Source: JACKCD01 sp041390905
Lineage (GTDB): Bacteria; Chloroflexota; Anaerolineae; Promineifilales; Promineifilaceae
Reading direction: 5' to 3'
Length of the DNA stretch: 64,000 bases
NCBI GenBank assembly: GCA_041390905.1
Contig: JAWKPA010000012.1
Span: forward strand, 1,240,001-1,304,000
In this document: piece by piece, positions 16,574 to 24,004 of the stretch
Numbering within the stretch: position 1 is the stretch's first letter
Layout: every line of letters starts with the position of its first letter
Made by a program: the position numbers and the translations under genes
Notes under the pieces: generated by a model
Seen by the model: the letters and a program-made list of their open reading frames with translations, nothing else
The model's database searches: none
Told to the model about the DNA's origin: nothing

Positions 16574-17935
16574 ATGCAAGTAGACCTTTATGTGAAAAAT
16601 GGACAGGTGGTGACAGAAACGGCCGTTTTCCCCGGCGGTGTTGCCATCAAAAACGGCCGTATTGCCCAGCTTATTCACGGTGATGCCGAGTTGGATGCCC
16701 GTGAAGTGATAGACGTCGGCGGCAACCACATCTTGCCCGGCGTGGTGGACCCCCACGTTCACCTCAGCGAACCCGGCACCGATTACGAAGGGTTCGAGAC
16801 GGGCAGCTATGCGGCGGCAGCGGGGGGCATCACCAGCCTGATCGAAATGCCCATGAACGCCATGCCGCCCACGGTGGACAAAGCCAGTCTGGAGCTAAAA
16901 CAAGCCGTCGTGCGCCAGAAAACCATCATGGATATTGGGCTGTGGGGGGGGCTGGTGGATAAAAACGAGGCTAACCTGGCTGATCTGGCGGCTGGCGGGG
17001 TGCTGGCGTTAAAGGCGTTTATGAGCGACCCCGGCCCCGGCTATGACCGGGTGGACGACGACGTGCTGTATGCCGGGATGCAGTTTGCGGCGGCGCACGG
17101 GCTGCCGGTGGGGGTTCATGCCGAAAATGAGTATCTGACCCGCCATTTGCGCCAGACGCTGGCGGCGGCCGGCCGCACCGATTTGGCCGCCTGGCCGGAG
17201 TCGCGCCCGCCGTTTGAGGAGCTGGAGGCGATTCAGCGGGCGATTGCGCTGGCGCGGGCGACGGGGGTGCAGCTTCATATTGTCCATGTGTCGCTGGGGG
17301 AGGGGGTGAAAACGGCCGTTTCTGCCAAAAACAGCGGCGTCAACCTCACCGTCGAAACCTGCCCCCAATATTTGCTGCTCGACCACGACGACTTTCTTCG
17401 TATTGGCCCCACCGCCAAATGCGCCCCGCCCATTCGTTCCCGCGCCCACGTCGAGGCACTGTGGGAATGCGTGCTGGCCGGGCAAGTGGACGTGATCGCC
17501 TCCGACCACTCCCCCTGCTTGCTGACGCAAAAAGCCACCAGCAACGTATGGGACGTGTGGGGCGGCATTAGCGGGCTGCAAACGATGCTCCCTGGTCTGC
17601 TTACCGAAGGGGTAATCAAGCGCGGCTTGCCACTGCCTGCCCTGGTGCGGATGATGTCGGCCAACCCGGCTCGCATTTTTGGCCTCTATCCCCGTAAGGG
17701 AGCCATGCTCCCCGGCAGCGATGCCGACCTGGTGGTGGTGGACATGGACCGGCCGTGGACGCTGACGGCTGACCAACTTTTCCAGCGCAACAAGCACAGT
17801 GCCTTTGTGGGGTATGGGTTTAAAACGGCCGTTGTTCAAACCATCCGGCGCGGCGAGACCATCTACGCCAACGGCCAAATTACAGCGCGGCCAGGTTCCG
17901 GGCAATTGCTTTCCCGCCGGCACTCGCCTGTGTGA
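16574..17935 (+). CDS. allB: Allantoinase (cyclic amidohydrolase)
   Basis: The 453-residue protein belongs to the dihydroorotase/allantoinase group. Metal ligands are seen in DPHVHLSEPG, the modified lysine in LALKAFMSDPG, GVHAEN, LHIVHVS and ASDHSPC. PGTDYEGFETGSYAAAAGGIT and the SDHSP ending fit allantoinase, which opens the allantoin ring in purine breakdown, better than dihydroorotase. No other purine-degradation gene is adjacent, so hydantoinase-like activity remains possible. I choose ATG 16574, preceded by AGGTGAG; in-frame ATGs at 16511 and 16556 are alternatives. Confidence 0.85.
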   Translation: MQVDLYVKNGQVVTETAVFPGGVAIKNGRIAQLIHGDAELDAREVIDVGGNHILPGVVDPHVHLSEPGTDYEGFETGSYAAAAGGITSLIEMPMNAMPPTVDKASLELKQAVVRQKTIMDIGLWGGLVDKNEANLADLAAGGVLALKAFMSDPGPGYDRVDDDVLYAGMQFAAAHGLPVGVHAENEYLTRHLRQTLAAAGRTDLAAWPESRPPFEELEAIQRAIALARATGVQLHIVHVSLGEGVKTAVSAKNSGVNLTVETCPQYLLLDHDDFLRIGPTAKCAPPIRSRAHVEALWECVLAGQVDVIASDHSPCLLTQKATSNVWDVWGGISGLQTMLPGLLTEGVIKRGLPLPALVRMMSANPARIFGLYPRKGAMLPGSDADLVVVDMDRPWTLTADQLFQRNKHSAFVGYGFKTAVVQTIRRGETIYANGQITARPGSGQLLSRRHSPV

Positions 17936-17951
17936 ACAACCCAAAATAATT

Positions 17952-17980
17952 TTGACAAGGCGTAGTCCCCCGGCTATAAT
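17952..17980 (+). promoter_or_regulatory. Consensus sigma-70 promoter of the rplU operon
   Basis: TTGACA (17952-17957), a 17-bp spacer and TATAAT (17975-17980) match the consensus exactly. It drives rplU-rpmA-rpmE, with an untranslated leader of roughly 95 nt. Confidence 0.85.
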
Positions 17981-18042
17981 TCTCTTTCGTGTTTACGCGG
18001 GTCAACCAACCACTGCCCGTGAAACTTAATAACCTACACCAC

Positions 18043-18071
18043 AATCGGCATCTAAGGTGCCGATTCTTTTT
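18043..18071 (+). promoter_or_regulatory. Leader hairpin with T-run before rplU (possible attenuator)
   Basis: AATCGGCA (18043-18050) pairs perfectly with TGCCGATT (18058-18065), and CTTTTT follows at once. GGAGG of rplU starts at 18072. A terminator-like hairpin inside the leader of a ribosomal operon suggests L21- or growth-dependent attenuation, as with known L21 leaders. Mechanism inferred. Confidence 0.6.
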
Positions 18072-18081
18072 GGAGGCAAAT

Positions 18082-18396
18082 GTGTACGCAATTGTAGAAA
18101 GTGGTGGCCGGCAATACCGCGCCGAAGAAGGTCACAGCTTCTCGGTTGAGAAGCTGCCTTATGAAGTCGGTGACGTGATCGAACTGGCAAACGTACTCCT
18201 TCTGGCAACAGAAGATGGCGTTCAAGTTGGACAACCCACCGTCTCTGGCGCAAAAGTAAAGGCTACTGTTGTTGATCAATACCGTGGCAAAAAAATCTTT
18301 GTTTGGAAATACCGCCCCAAGCAGCGGTATCGTAACCGCAAAGGGCATCGGCAAAGCTACACCAAGCTGCGCATTGATGAGATTATTGCAGGGTAA
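18082..18396 (+). CDS. rplU: 50S ribosomal protein L21
   Basis: The 104-residue protein (YAIVESGGRQYRAEEGHSF, then KIFVWKYRPKQRYRNRKGHRQSYTKLRIDEI) matches bacterial L21 over its full length. L21 binds 23S rRNA in the large subunit. The start is GTG 18082, 5 nt after GGAGG. The frame is open further upstream, but that part is the leader with its hairpin. First gene of rplU-rpmA-rpmE, 38 bp before rpmA. Confidence 0.97.
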   Translation: MYAIVESGGRQYRAEEGHSFSVEKLPYEVGDVIELANVLLLATEDGVQVGQPTVSGAKVKATVVDQYRGKKIFVWKYRPKQRYRNRKGHRQSYTKLRIDEIIAG

Positions 18397-18434
18397 TTAG
18401 TTCTTCAGGCATCGCCTGAGTAGGAGGCATCATC

Positions 18435-18692
18435 ATGGCACATAAAAAAGGTGCTGGCTCAAGTAAAAACGGCCGTGACAGTAATTCCAAACGGTTGGGT
18501 GTCAAGCGGTATGGCGGCGAACTCGTCATTCCCGGTAACATCATTGTGCGCCAAAAAGGCACCAAATTTCATCCCGGCAACCACGTTGGGCTGGGCAAAG
18601 ATTTCACCATTTATTCTCTTGTTGAAGGGCATGTCAAGTTTGAAACCAAACTTGGCCGCAAAGTCGTCAGCGTATATCCGGTGGAGGGGTAG
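18435..18692 (+). CDS. rpmA: 50S ribosomal protein L27
   Basis: The 85-residue protein begins MAHKKGAGSSKNGRDSNSKR and contains GGELVIPGNIIVRQKGTKFHPG, the typical L27 sequence. L27's N-terminus reaches the peptidyl-transferase centre. The start is close to the mature N-terminus, with no cleavable extension. TAGGAGG ends 7 nt before the ATG. Three bases separate its stop from the next gene. Confidence 0.98.
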   Translation: MAHKKGAGSSKNGRDSNSKRLGVKRYGGELVIPGNIIVRQKGTKFHPGNHVGLGKDFTIYSLVEGHVKFETKLGRKVVSVYPVEG

Positions 18693-18695
18693 AGG

Positions 18696-19142
18696 ATGAG
18701 AAAAGATATTCACCCGAAATGGTACCCTGATGCCAAAGTGTTGGTTGAAGGCGAAGTCGTTATGACTGTTGGCTCAACGCAACCGGAGATCAACGTTGAA
18801 ATCTGGTCTGGCACGCACCCATTCTACACCGGTACCCAGCGTTTGCTCGATACCGAGGGGCAGGTTGACCGCTTTATGCGTCGTCTACAGCGGCGTGAGG
18901 AGCTACAGAAAGATCTGGCTGTGGCTGAAGAGAAGCGGGACGCACGCAATTTGGAAGTGGATGCAATGGCTTTGGGTACGCGAGCAACCAACGCGCTGCG
19001 TGAAGCCAATGTCACAACTGTTGGTGACGTGCTGAACCTGCTGAACCAGAGCGAGGACAATTTGCTGGCACTTCCGGGTGTGGGGCAAAAAGCCTTGATT
19101 GACATTCGGCGGTTCTTACGCGCCGAGGAGTTGATTGATTAG
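18696..19142 (+). CDS. rpmE: Ribosomal protein L31 fused to an alpha-CTD-like helix-hairpin-helix domain
   Basis: The protein has 148 residues; ordinary L31 has about 70-90. Residues 1-68 are L31 (MRKDIHPKWYPDAKVLVEGE, then HPFYTGTQRLLDTEGQVDRF) of the cysteine-free type: both Cys pairs of zinc-binding L31 are replaced. A charged linker follows. Residues of about 84-148 resemble the C-terminal domain of RNA polymerase alpha subunit, with two helix-hairpin-helix units (LGTRATNALREANVTTVGDV and LLALPGVGQKALIDIRRFL). The extra domain probably binds nucleic acid. It is co-transcribed with rplU and rpmA, and a terminator follows. Confidence 0.88.
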   Translation: MRKDIHPKWYPDAKVLVEGEVVMTVGSTQPEINVEIWSGTHPFYTGTQRLLDTEGQVDRFMRRLQRREELQKDLAVAEEKRDARNLEVDAMALGTRATNALREANVTTVGDVLNLLNQSEDNLLALPGVGQKALIDIRRFLRAEELID

Positions 19143-19172
19143 CTCTGCGGTGGGCTGATTGCATTAAAAATA

Positions 19173-19208
19173 AAAGGGCAGATGCGCTTTATCGTATCTG
19201 CCCTTTTC
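19173..19208 (+). terminator. Rho-independent terminator of the rplU operon
   Basis: AAAGGGCAGAT pairs with ATCTGCCCTTT around a loop of about 11 nt, followed by a T-rich stretch. It lies 30 bp after the L31 stop and before the tdk start at 19227. Confidence 0.85.
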
Positions 19209-19226
19209 TGTTTTGGGAAGAGAAGC

Positions 19227-19820
19227 ATGGCAAGACATACCAAAGGCCGTATTGAGATGGTGTGCGGCAGTATGTTTAGTGGCAAGACAGAGGAGTTGAT
19301 TCGGCGCGTGCGCCGGGCGGTCATTGCCAAACAGAGGGTGCAGGTGTTTAAACCGGTGATTGATGATCGGTATCACGTGCAGCGGGTGACTTCGCATAAC
19401 GGGAGTGACTTTGAGGCGGAGCCAGTGGATGAGCCGGCCGACATTTTGACACGCCTGGAACCAGATACAACCGTGGTGGCAATTGACGAGGTGCAATTTT
19501 TTGACCGGGAGATTGTGGCCGTGTGTGAAAAGCTGGCGGAGCAGGGGAAACGGGTCATTTGCGCCGGGCTGGATATGGATTTTCGGGGGGTGCCATTTGG
19601 GCCAATGCCAGATTTGCTGGCACGAGCAGAAGATGTGCATAAGCTCCACGCGATTTGTGTGGTGTGCGGGGAGGAAGCCAGCCGGACGCAGCGATTGATT
19701 AACGGCCGTCCTGCGGCCATTGATGACCCCATTGTGCTGGTGGGGGCGGCTGAAGTGTATGAAGCACGCTGCCGCGAGTGCCATGCGGTAGCACCTGCCC
19801 AAAACGGAGTCCATTCATGA
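19227..19820 (+). CDS. tdk: Thymidine kinase (type II)
   Basis: The 197-residue protein has the P-loop GSMFSGKTEELIRR, the Walker-B-like VAIDEVQFFD, GLDMDFRGVPFGPMPDLLA, and a zinc-binding lasso domain with CVVCG and CRECH. It phosphorylates thymidine for salvage. The start is ATG 19227 (MARHTKGRIEMVCGSM); an earlier in-frame ATG at 19182 lies inside the preceding terminator. Its stop overlaps the hpt start in ATGA, so the two are translationally coupled. Confidence 0.97.
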   Translation: MARHTKGRIEMVCGSMFSGKTEELIRRVRRAVIAKQRVQVFKPVIDDRYHVQRVTSHNGSDFEAEPVDEPADILTRLEPDTTVVAIDEVQFFDREIVAVCEKLAEQGKRVICAGLDMDFRGVPFGPMPDLLARAEDVHKLHAICVVCGEEASRTQRLINGRPAAIDDPIVLVGAAEVYEARCRECHAVAPAQNGVHS

Positions 19821-20377
19821 AAGATTTATATAATGACATTGACCATGTTCTTATTGATGAGGCAACCCTGCAAAACCGGATCAACGAGCTGGCAGCTACC
19901 ATTACTGCTGATTATGATGGCATTGATGATTTGATGCTGTTGGCCGTTTTGAAGGGGAGCTATATGTTCCTGGCTGATTTAAGCCGGGCATTGCGCCGGC
20001 CCCACGCGGTTGATTTTATGGGGGTGTCCAGCTACGGGGGTGGCACAAAAAGCAGCGGTGCAGTGCGGATCATGATGGATTTGAAGGAGCCAATTGAAGG
20101 GCGTAATGTTGTCATTGTCGAAGACATCATTGACAGCGGTCACACGTTGTCCTATTTGCGTCGCGGCCTGCTGGCGCGGAATCCACGCTCGCTACGTATC
20201 TGTTCCCTGCTAAACAAGCCGGTGCGGCGGGAGGTAGAGGTGCCGATGGATTACATTGGCTTTGATATTCCCGATGAGTTTGTGGTGGGGTATGGGCTTG
20301 ATTTTGACGAACTGTACCGCAATTTACCGTTTATTGCCGTGCTGAAGCCAGAGGTGTTTGCCCATTTGTATCAGTAA
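19817..20377 (+). CDS. hpt: Hypoxanthine phosphoribosyltransferase
   Basis: The 186-residue protein carries the PRPP-binding motif VVIVEDIIDSGHTLSYL, the early LLAVLKGSYMFLADL, and the C-terminal DFDELYRNLPFIAVLKPE. It turns hypoxanthine or guanine plus PRPP into IMP or GMP. With tdk it forms a nucleotide-salvage pair, coupled through the 4-base ATGA overlap. Confidence 0.96.
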   Translation: MKDLYNDIDHVLIDEATLQNRINELAATITADYDGIDDLMLLAVLKGSYMFLADLSRALRRPHAVDFMGVSSYGGGTKSSGAVRIMMDLKEPIEGRNVVIVEDIIDSGHTLSYLRRGLLARNPRSLRICSLLNKPVRREVEVPMDYIGFDIPDEFVVGYGLDFDELYRNLPFIAVLKPEVFAHLYQ

Positions 20378-20414
20378 TTGGCAGTTGGTAAGGGTTCGTT
20401 ATTAACTTGGGATT

Positions 20415-20550
20415 TAGAAGTTCAACTTCTGAGAGAAGTTGAACTTCTGGAACTACGAAGTTATTTCTGATTGAACCCTAAGGAATGAGGATTTACTGGT
20501 TATTGGTTATTAGAGACTCGGATAATAACCAATAACGAATAACCAACAAC
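20415..20550. repeat. Two intergenic inverted repeats after hpt
   Basis: AGAAGTTCAACTTCT and AGAAGTTGAACTTCT (20417-20448 region) form the core of the AGAAGTT family. A second dyad, built of TGGTTATTGGTTATTAGAG and its degenerate complement, covers about 20497-20546. Together they separate hpt from the next gene and could end the tdk-hpt transcript. Confidence 0.65.
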
Positions 20551-20610
20551 AAATTTCATGATGCAAGTTCATTCGTTCTCGTTCCTAATCGCTATTGAGT
20601 GGGTGATTTG

Positions 20611-22224
20611 ATGAATCTTGCGGCTTATGCGGGGCGGTGGGTGGCGCTGGTGACGCTGCCGGGGGGCGTGCGGCAGGTGGCTGGCGTGGGCGAAACGGCG
20701 GATGAGGCCAGGCGATTGGCGCAGCATAACCGGCCGCGTGAGCGGGTGACGGTGCAGTTTGTGGAGTGGGAGGGTGGGGAACGGCTGCAACTGCCGCCTT
20801 TGCTGGCTGAATTACGGCCGTTTTTTTTACAACAAGCAACGGCCGTTTATCTTGTTGGTGGTGCCGTGCGGGATGCCGTCTTGGGTCGCCCCAGCCACGA
20901 CCTGGATTTTGTGGTGGCGCAGGGTGGCATCAAGCTGGCACTGCGGCTGGGGGATATGCTGGGCGCGCCAGCCTACATTTTGGACAGGGCGCGGGACACG
21001 GGGCGGGTGGTGCTGGCCGATACGACACTTGATTTTGCCTGTTTTCGCGGAGAAGACTTGGCAGCCGATTTGCTGGCACGGGATTTTACGATCAATGCCC
21101 TGGCGTTGCCGGCAACGGCCGTTTATGTACACAGCCTCATTGACCCCAGTGGCGGCCTGGCCGATTTGGCGGCGGGGCGGCTGCGCCCCACCCATGTCGA
21201 GGCGATTGTCAGCGACCCGGTGCGGGCACTGCGCGGGGTGCGACTGGCACTGGCGTTTGGGTTGGCGGTAGATGAGACAACAACGGCCGTTTTGCGTGCT
21301 GCGGCTCCGCTTTTGCCCAATGTGTCGCCGGAGCGGGTGCGAGATGAGTTGGTGAAGCTGCTGCAAACGGCCGTTCCCGACCAGGCTATTGGTTGGCTTC
21401 ATGATTTGGGTTTGCTGGCCGTTGTGCTGCCCGAAATTACTGCTCTGGACAACGTGGCACAATCGCTGCCCCACCACGAGCCGGTGCTGGCACACACAAT
21501 TAGCGTGCTGCGCTGGCTGATGGCGGTTGAGCGGGCAGTTGTAGGGCAGGAACCGGCGTTAGCGGCGGTGACGGAGGTATTGGCTCCCTGTGCCGAGGCG
21601 TTGCAGCAGCATTGGGCAAGGGGTGTGGATGGGGGCATTAACGGCCGTTTGCTCCTGCGGCTGGGTGCTTTGTTCCACGATGTGGGCAAAAAAGAGACGC
21701 AGACGATGGAAGAAAACGGCCGTATTCGTTTTCTCGGCCACGACATGGCGGGGGCAGAAACGGCGGCGGCGTGGTTGCGGCAGTTTGCCTTTAGCAATGA
21801 GGCCATTGACCATGTGCGCTTGCTCGTGGCCGGGCATATGCGTCCGCTCAATCTGGCGCAAAGTGGCTCCCTGTCGCGCCGTTCAGTCTATCGCTACTTT
21901 CGCCAAACACGGCTGGCGGGGCTGGATATTGCTGTGCTGTCGTTGGCCGACCATTTGGCAACGTACAATGGCCCTGGGGAGGCCGAAACGTGGGAGCAAC
22001 TGTTGAAAATTACAGGGCAGCTTTGCCACCATTACATCCACGGCCACGCTGAAACGGTGGCTCCCCCGCCGCTGCTAAATGGCCGTCAACTCATGGCGGC
22101 GTTGCAGTTACCGCCGGGGCCGGAGATTGGGCGGCTGCTGCGGCTGATTGAGGAAGGACAGGCGGCAGGAGAGATTGCCTCGGTGGAAGAGGCACTGGCG
22201 TTTGCCTGGCAGGTACGGCAATAG
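20611..22224 (+). CDS. cca: tRNA nucleotidyltransferase (class II) with HD domain
   Basis: The protein has 537 residues. A short N-terminal extension (1-75) precedes the nucleotidyltransferase head: VYLVGGAVRDAVLGRPSHDL with DLDFVV, RDFTINALALP, and DPVRALRGVRLALAFG. A neck/body region and an HD domain follow (LGALFHDVGKKETQ, then FLGHDMAG). It adds all or part of the CCA end to tRNA. A second such enzyme lies at 4302-6956. I choose ATG 20611, preceded by GGGTGA; GTG 20599 is also in frame. Five AACGGCCGTT copies occur inside. Confidence 0.92.
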   Translation: MNLAAYAGRWVALVTLPGGVRQVAGVGETADEARRLAQHNRPRERVTVQFVEWEGGERLQLPPLLAELRPFFLQQATAVYLVGGAVRDAVLGRPSHDLDFVVAQGGIKLALRLGDMLGAPAYILDRARDTGRVVLADTTLDFACFRGEDLAADLLARDFTINALALPATAVYVHSLIDPSGGLADLAAGRLRPTHVEAIVSDPVRALRGVRLALAFGLAVDETTTAVLRAAAPLLPNVSPERVRDELVKLLQTAVPDQAIGWLHDLGLLAVVLPEITALDNVAQSLPHHEPVLAHTISVLRWLMAVERAVVGQEPALAAVTEVLAPCAEALQQHWARGVDGGINGRLLLRLGALFHDVGKKETQTMEENGRIRFLGHDMAGAETAAAWLRQFAFSNEAIDHVRLLVAGHMRPLNLAQSGSLSRRSVYRYFRQTRLAGLDIAVLSLADHLATYNGPGEAETWEQLLKITGQLCHHYIHGHAETVAPPPLLNGRQLMAALQLPPGPEIGRLLRLIEEGQAAGEIASVEEALAFAWQVRQ

Positions 22225-22239
22225 ATGATTAACCAGCTC

Positions 22240-22302
22240 ACGTAAAGCCGCAAAGCCGCCAGGCTAAAGCGTTTTTCTTTGCGCCTTTGCGTGAAATTTC
22301 AT
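22240..22302. repeat. cacgtaaag...ctttgcgtga repeat
   Basis: Imperfect inverted repeat of the same family as 13376-13424, placed after the nucleotidyltransferase stop. The remaining 200 bp up to gltA holds one AACGGCCGTT (near 22460) and a TATACT-like box at 22357-22362, but no convincing full promoter. Confidence 0.6.
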
Positions 22303-22505
22303 GACAGGTTGTTCGTAGGCCTGCTATTTGCTGATGCGCTACGTTAAAAACGGGGCTATACTTTATCTTGACAGAAAAATAGATCTTACGGCCGTTTCTT
22401 GTGAAAACAAACCGCACGCACAGGTGACAGGACGTGTGAGAGAGCTATAGTAGTCGAAAAACGGCCGTTGCTCGTTATCCTGTGCAACAACAATTGGAGT
22501 GAAAA

Positions 22506-23792
22506 ATGTCCAAAGACACCCTGACAATTACTGATAATCGAACTGGTCGTAGCTACGAAATTCCCGTGACTCACGACACCATTCGGGCAATGGACTTGCG
22601 CCAAATCAAGGTCAACGACGATGATTTTGGGTTGATGACCTACGATCCAGGCTTCACGAACACGGCATCAACCAAAAGCACCATCACCTACATTGATGGC
22701 GATAAAGGCATTTTGCGTTATCGTGGCTACCCCATTGAGCAATTAGCCGAACAATCCAACTTTATCGAAGTTGCCTATTTAACTTTATTCGGCGAACTGC
22801 CCACGCAGGAACAGTACGACACCTGGGAATATGAAATTCGCCATCACACCTTTGTTCATGAAAACATCAAACAGCTCATGCAAGCATTTCGTTACGATGC
22901 CCATCCGATGAGCATGTTCATTTCAACGGTTGCGGCTTTATCAACCTACTATCCCGAAGCCCGCAACATTGACGACCCCAAAGCTCGCATGAAACAAATC
23001 GTGCGGTTGATTGCCAAAGTTCCCACCATCTCCGCCTTTTCCTACCGACACAACCGGGGCTTGCCCTACGTTTACCCCAACAATGATTTAGGCTACTCTG
23101 AAAACTTCCTGTACATGCTGGACAAAATGGGGCAGACCGATTATGCAGTTAACTCGGTTTTAGCGCGTGCGCTGGATGTTTTGTTTATTCTGCACATTGA
23201 TCATGAGCAAAACTGCGGCACGGCAACCATGCGAGTAATTGGTTCCAGCCATGCCGACCCTTACGCCTCAATGGCTGGTGCTGCCGCTGCCTTGTTTGGC
23301 CCATTACACGGTGGTGCTAACGAAGCGGTGCTGCGCATGTTGTTAGAAATTGGCGATGTGAAGAATGTCCCCGAATTTATACATGGTGTTAAGAATCGAG
23401 AAAGGCTGTTGATGGGCTTTGGACATCGCGTTTACAAGAATTATGATCCGCGTGCCAAGATCATCAAGCGGATTGCTGATGAAGTCTTTGAAACAACGGG
23501 TCGCAACCCGTTGCTGGACATCGCTCTGGAACTGGAGCGGATCGCGTTGGAGGACGAGTTCTTTGTGCAGCGCAACCTGTACCCGAACGTAGATTTCTAC
23601 TCCGGTATCATTTATCAGGCGATGGGTTTCCCGGTGAAGATGTTCCCCGTATTGTTTGCGATTCCGCGTACCGTGGGCTGGCTGGCTCAATGGCAAGAGT
23701 TATTAAGCGACTCTGCACAAAAGATTGCCCGTCCGCGCCAGATTTATTTGGGTTCCGATACCCGTGATTATGTATCAATGGCGCAGCGATAG
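22506..23792 (+). CDS. gltA: Citrate synthase
   Basis: The 428-residue protein matches type-II-like citrate synthases. Catalytic and substrate residues lie in HIDHEQN, GPLHGGANEAV, MGFGHRVYKNYDPRA, and YPNVDFYSGIIYQAMGFP. It condenses acetyl-CoA with oxaloacetate at the entry to the TCA cycle. TTGGAG lies upstream of the ATG. It appears monocistronic with a strong hairpin downstream. Codon use is less G/C-ending than in lineage-specific neighbours and the palindrome is absent. Confidence 0.97.
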   Translation: MSKDTLTITDNRTGRSYEIPVTHDTIRAMDLRQIKVNDDDFGLMTYDPGFTNTASTKSTITYIDGDKGILRYRGYPIEQLAEQSNFIEVAYLTLFGELPTQEQYDTWEYEIRHHTFVHENIKQLMQAFRYDAHPMSMFISTVAALSTYYPEARNIDDPKARMKQIVRLIAKVPTISAFSYRHNRGLPYVYPNNDLGYSENFLYMLDKMGQTDYAVNSVLARALDVLFILHIDHEQNCGTATMRVIGSSHADPYASMAGAAAALFGPLHGGANEAVLRMLLEIGDVKNVPEFIHGVKNRERLLMGFGHRVYKNYDPRAKIIKRIADEVFETTGRNPLLDIALELERIALEDEFFVQRNLYPNVDFYSGIIYQAMGFPVKMFPVLFAIPRTVGWLAQWQELLSDSAQKIARPRQIYLGSDTRDYVSMAQR

Positions 23793-23848
23793 ACTATGAT
23801 CGTATCCCTCCGAGGCCGCTTGGCAGATTAACAAATTAATCAGTAAAT

Positions 23849-23932
23849 GTCATTCCGAGCGGAGTCTTCGGAGCGAGGAATCTTTCGCCTTTTTTGAGGC
23901 GAAAGATTCCTCGGAGACCCTCGGAATGACAT
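23849..23932. terminator. GTCATTCCGAG-type long hairpin
   Basis: The inner stem has perfect 16-bp arms (23875-23890 and 23897-23912) and a 6-nt loop. The outer part pairs GTCATTCCGAG with CTCGGAATGAC. It stands between convergent genes (gltA and the nucleoside kinase) and can terminate both. A relative lies at 60069-60151. Confidence 0.75.
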
Positions 23933-24004
23933 GAAAAGGCACGCCGTTTTGTTACCCGCTTATTTTGTAAACGCCCAATAAGCCTCGGAGGGCTTTTTTT
24001 ATGC

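Noticed and set aside
17009..17944. 311-codon open frame antisense to allantoinase
   Set aside because: Low-complexity His/Arg-rich product; the sense gene is well supported.
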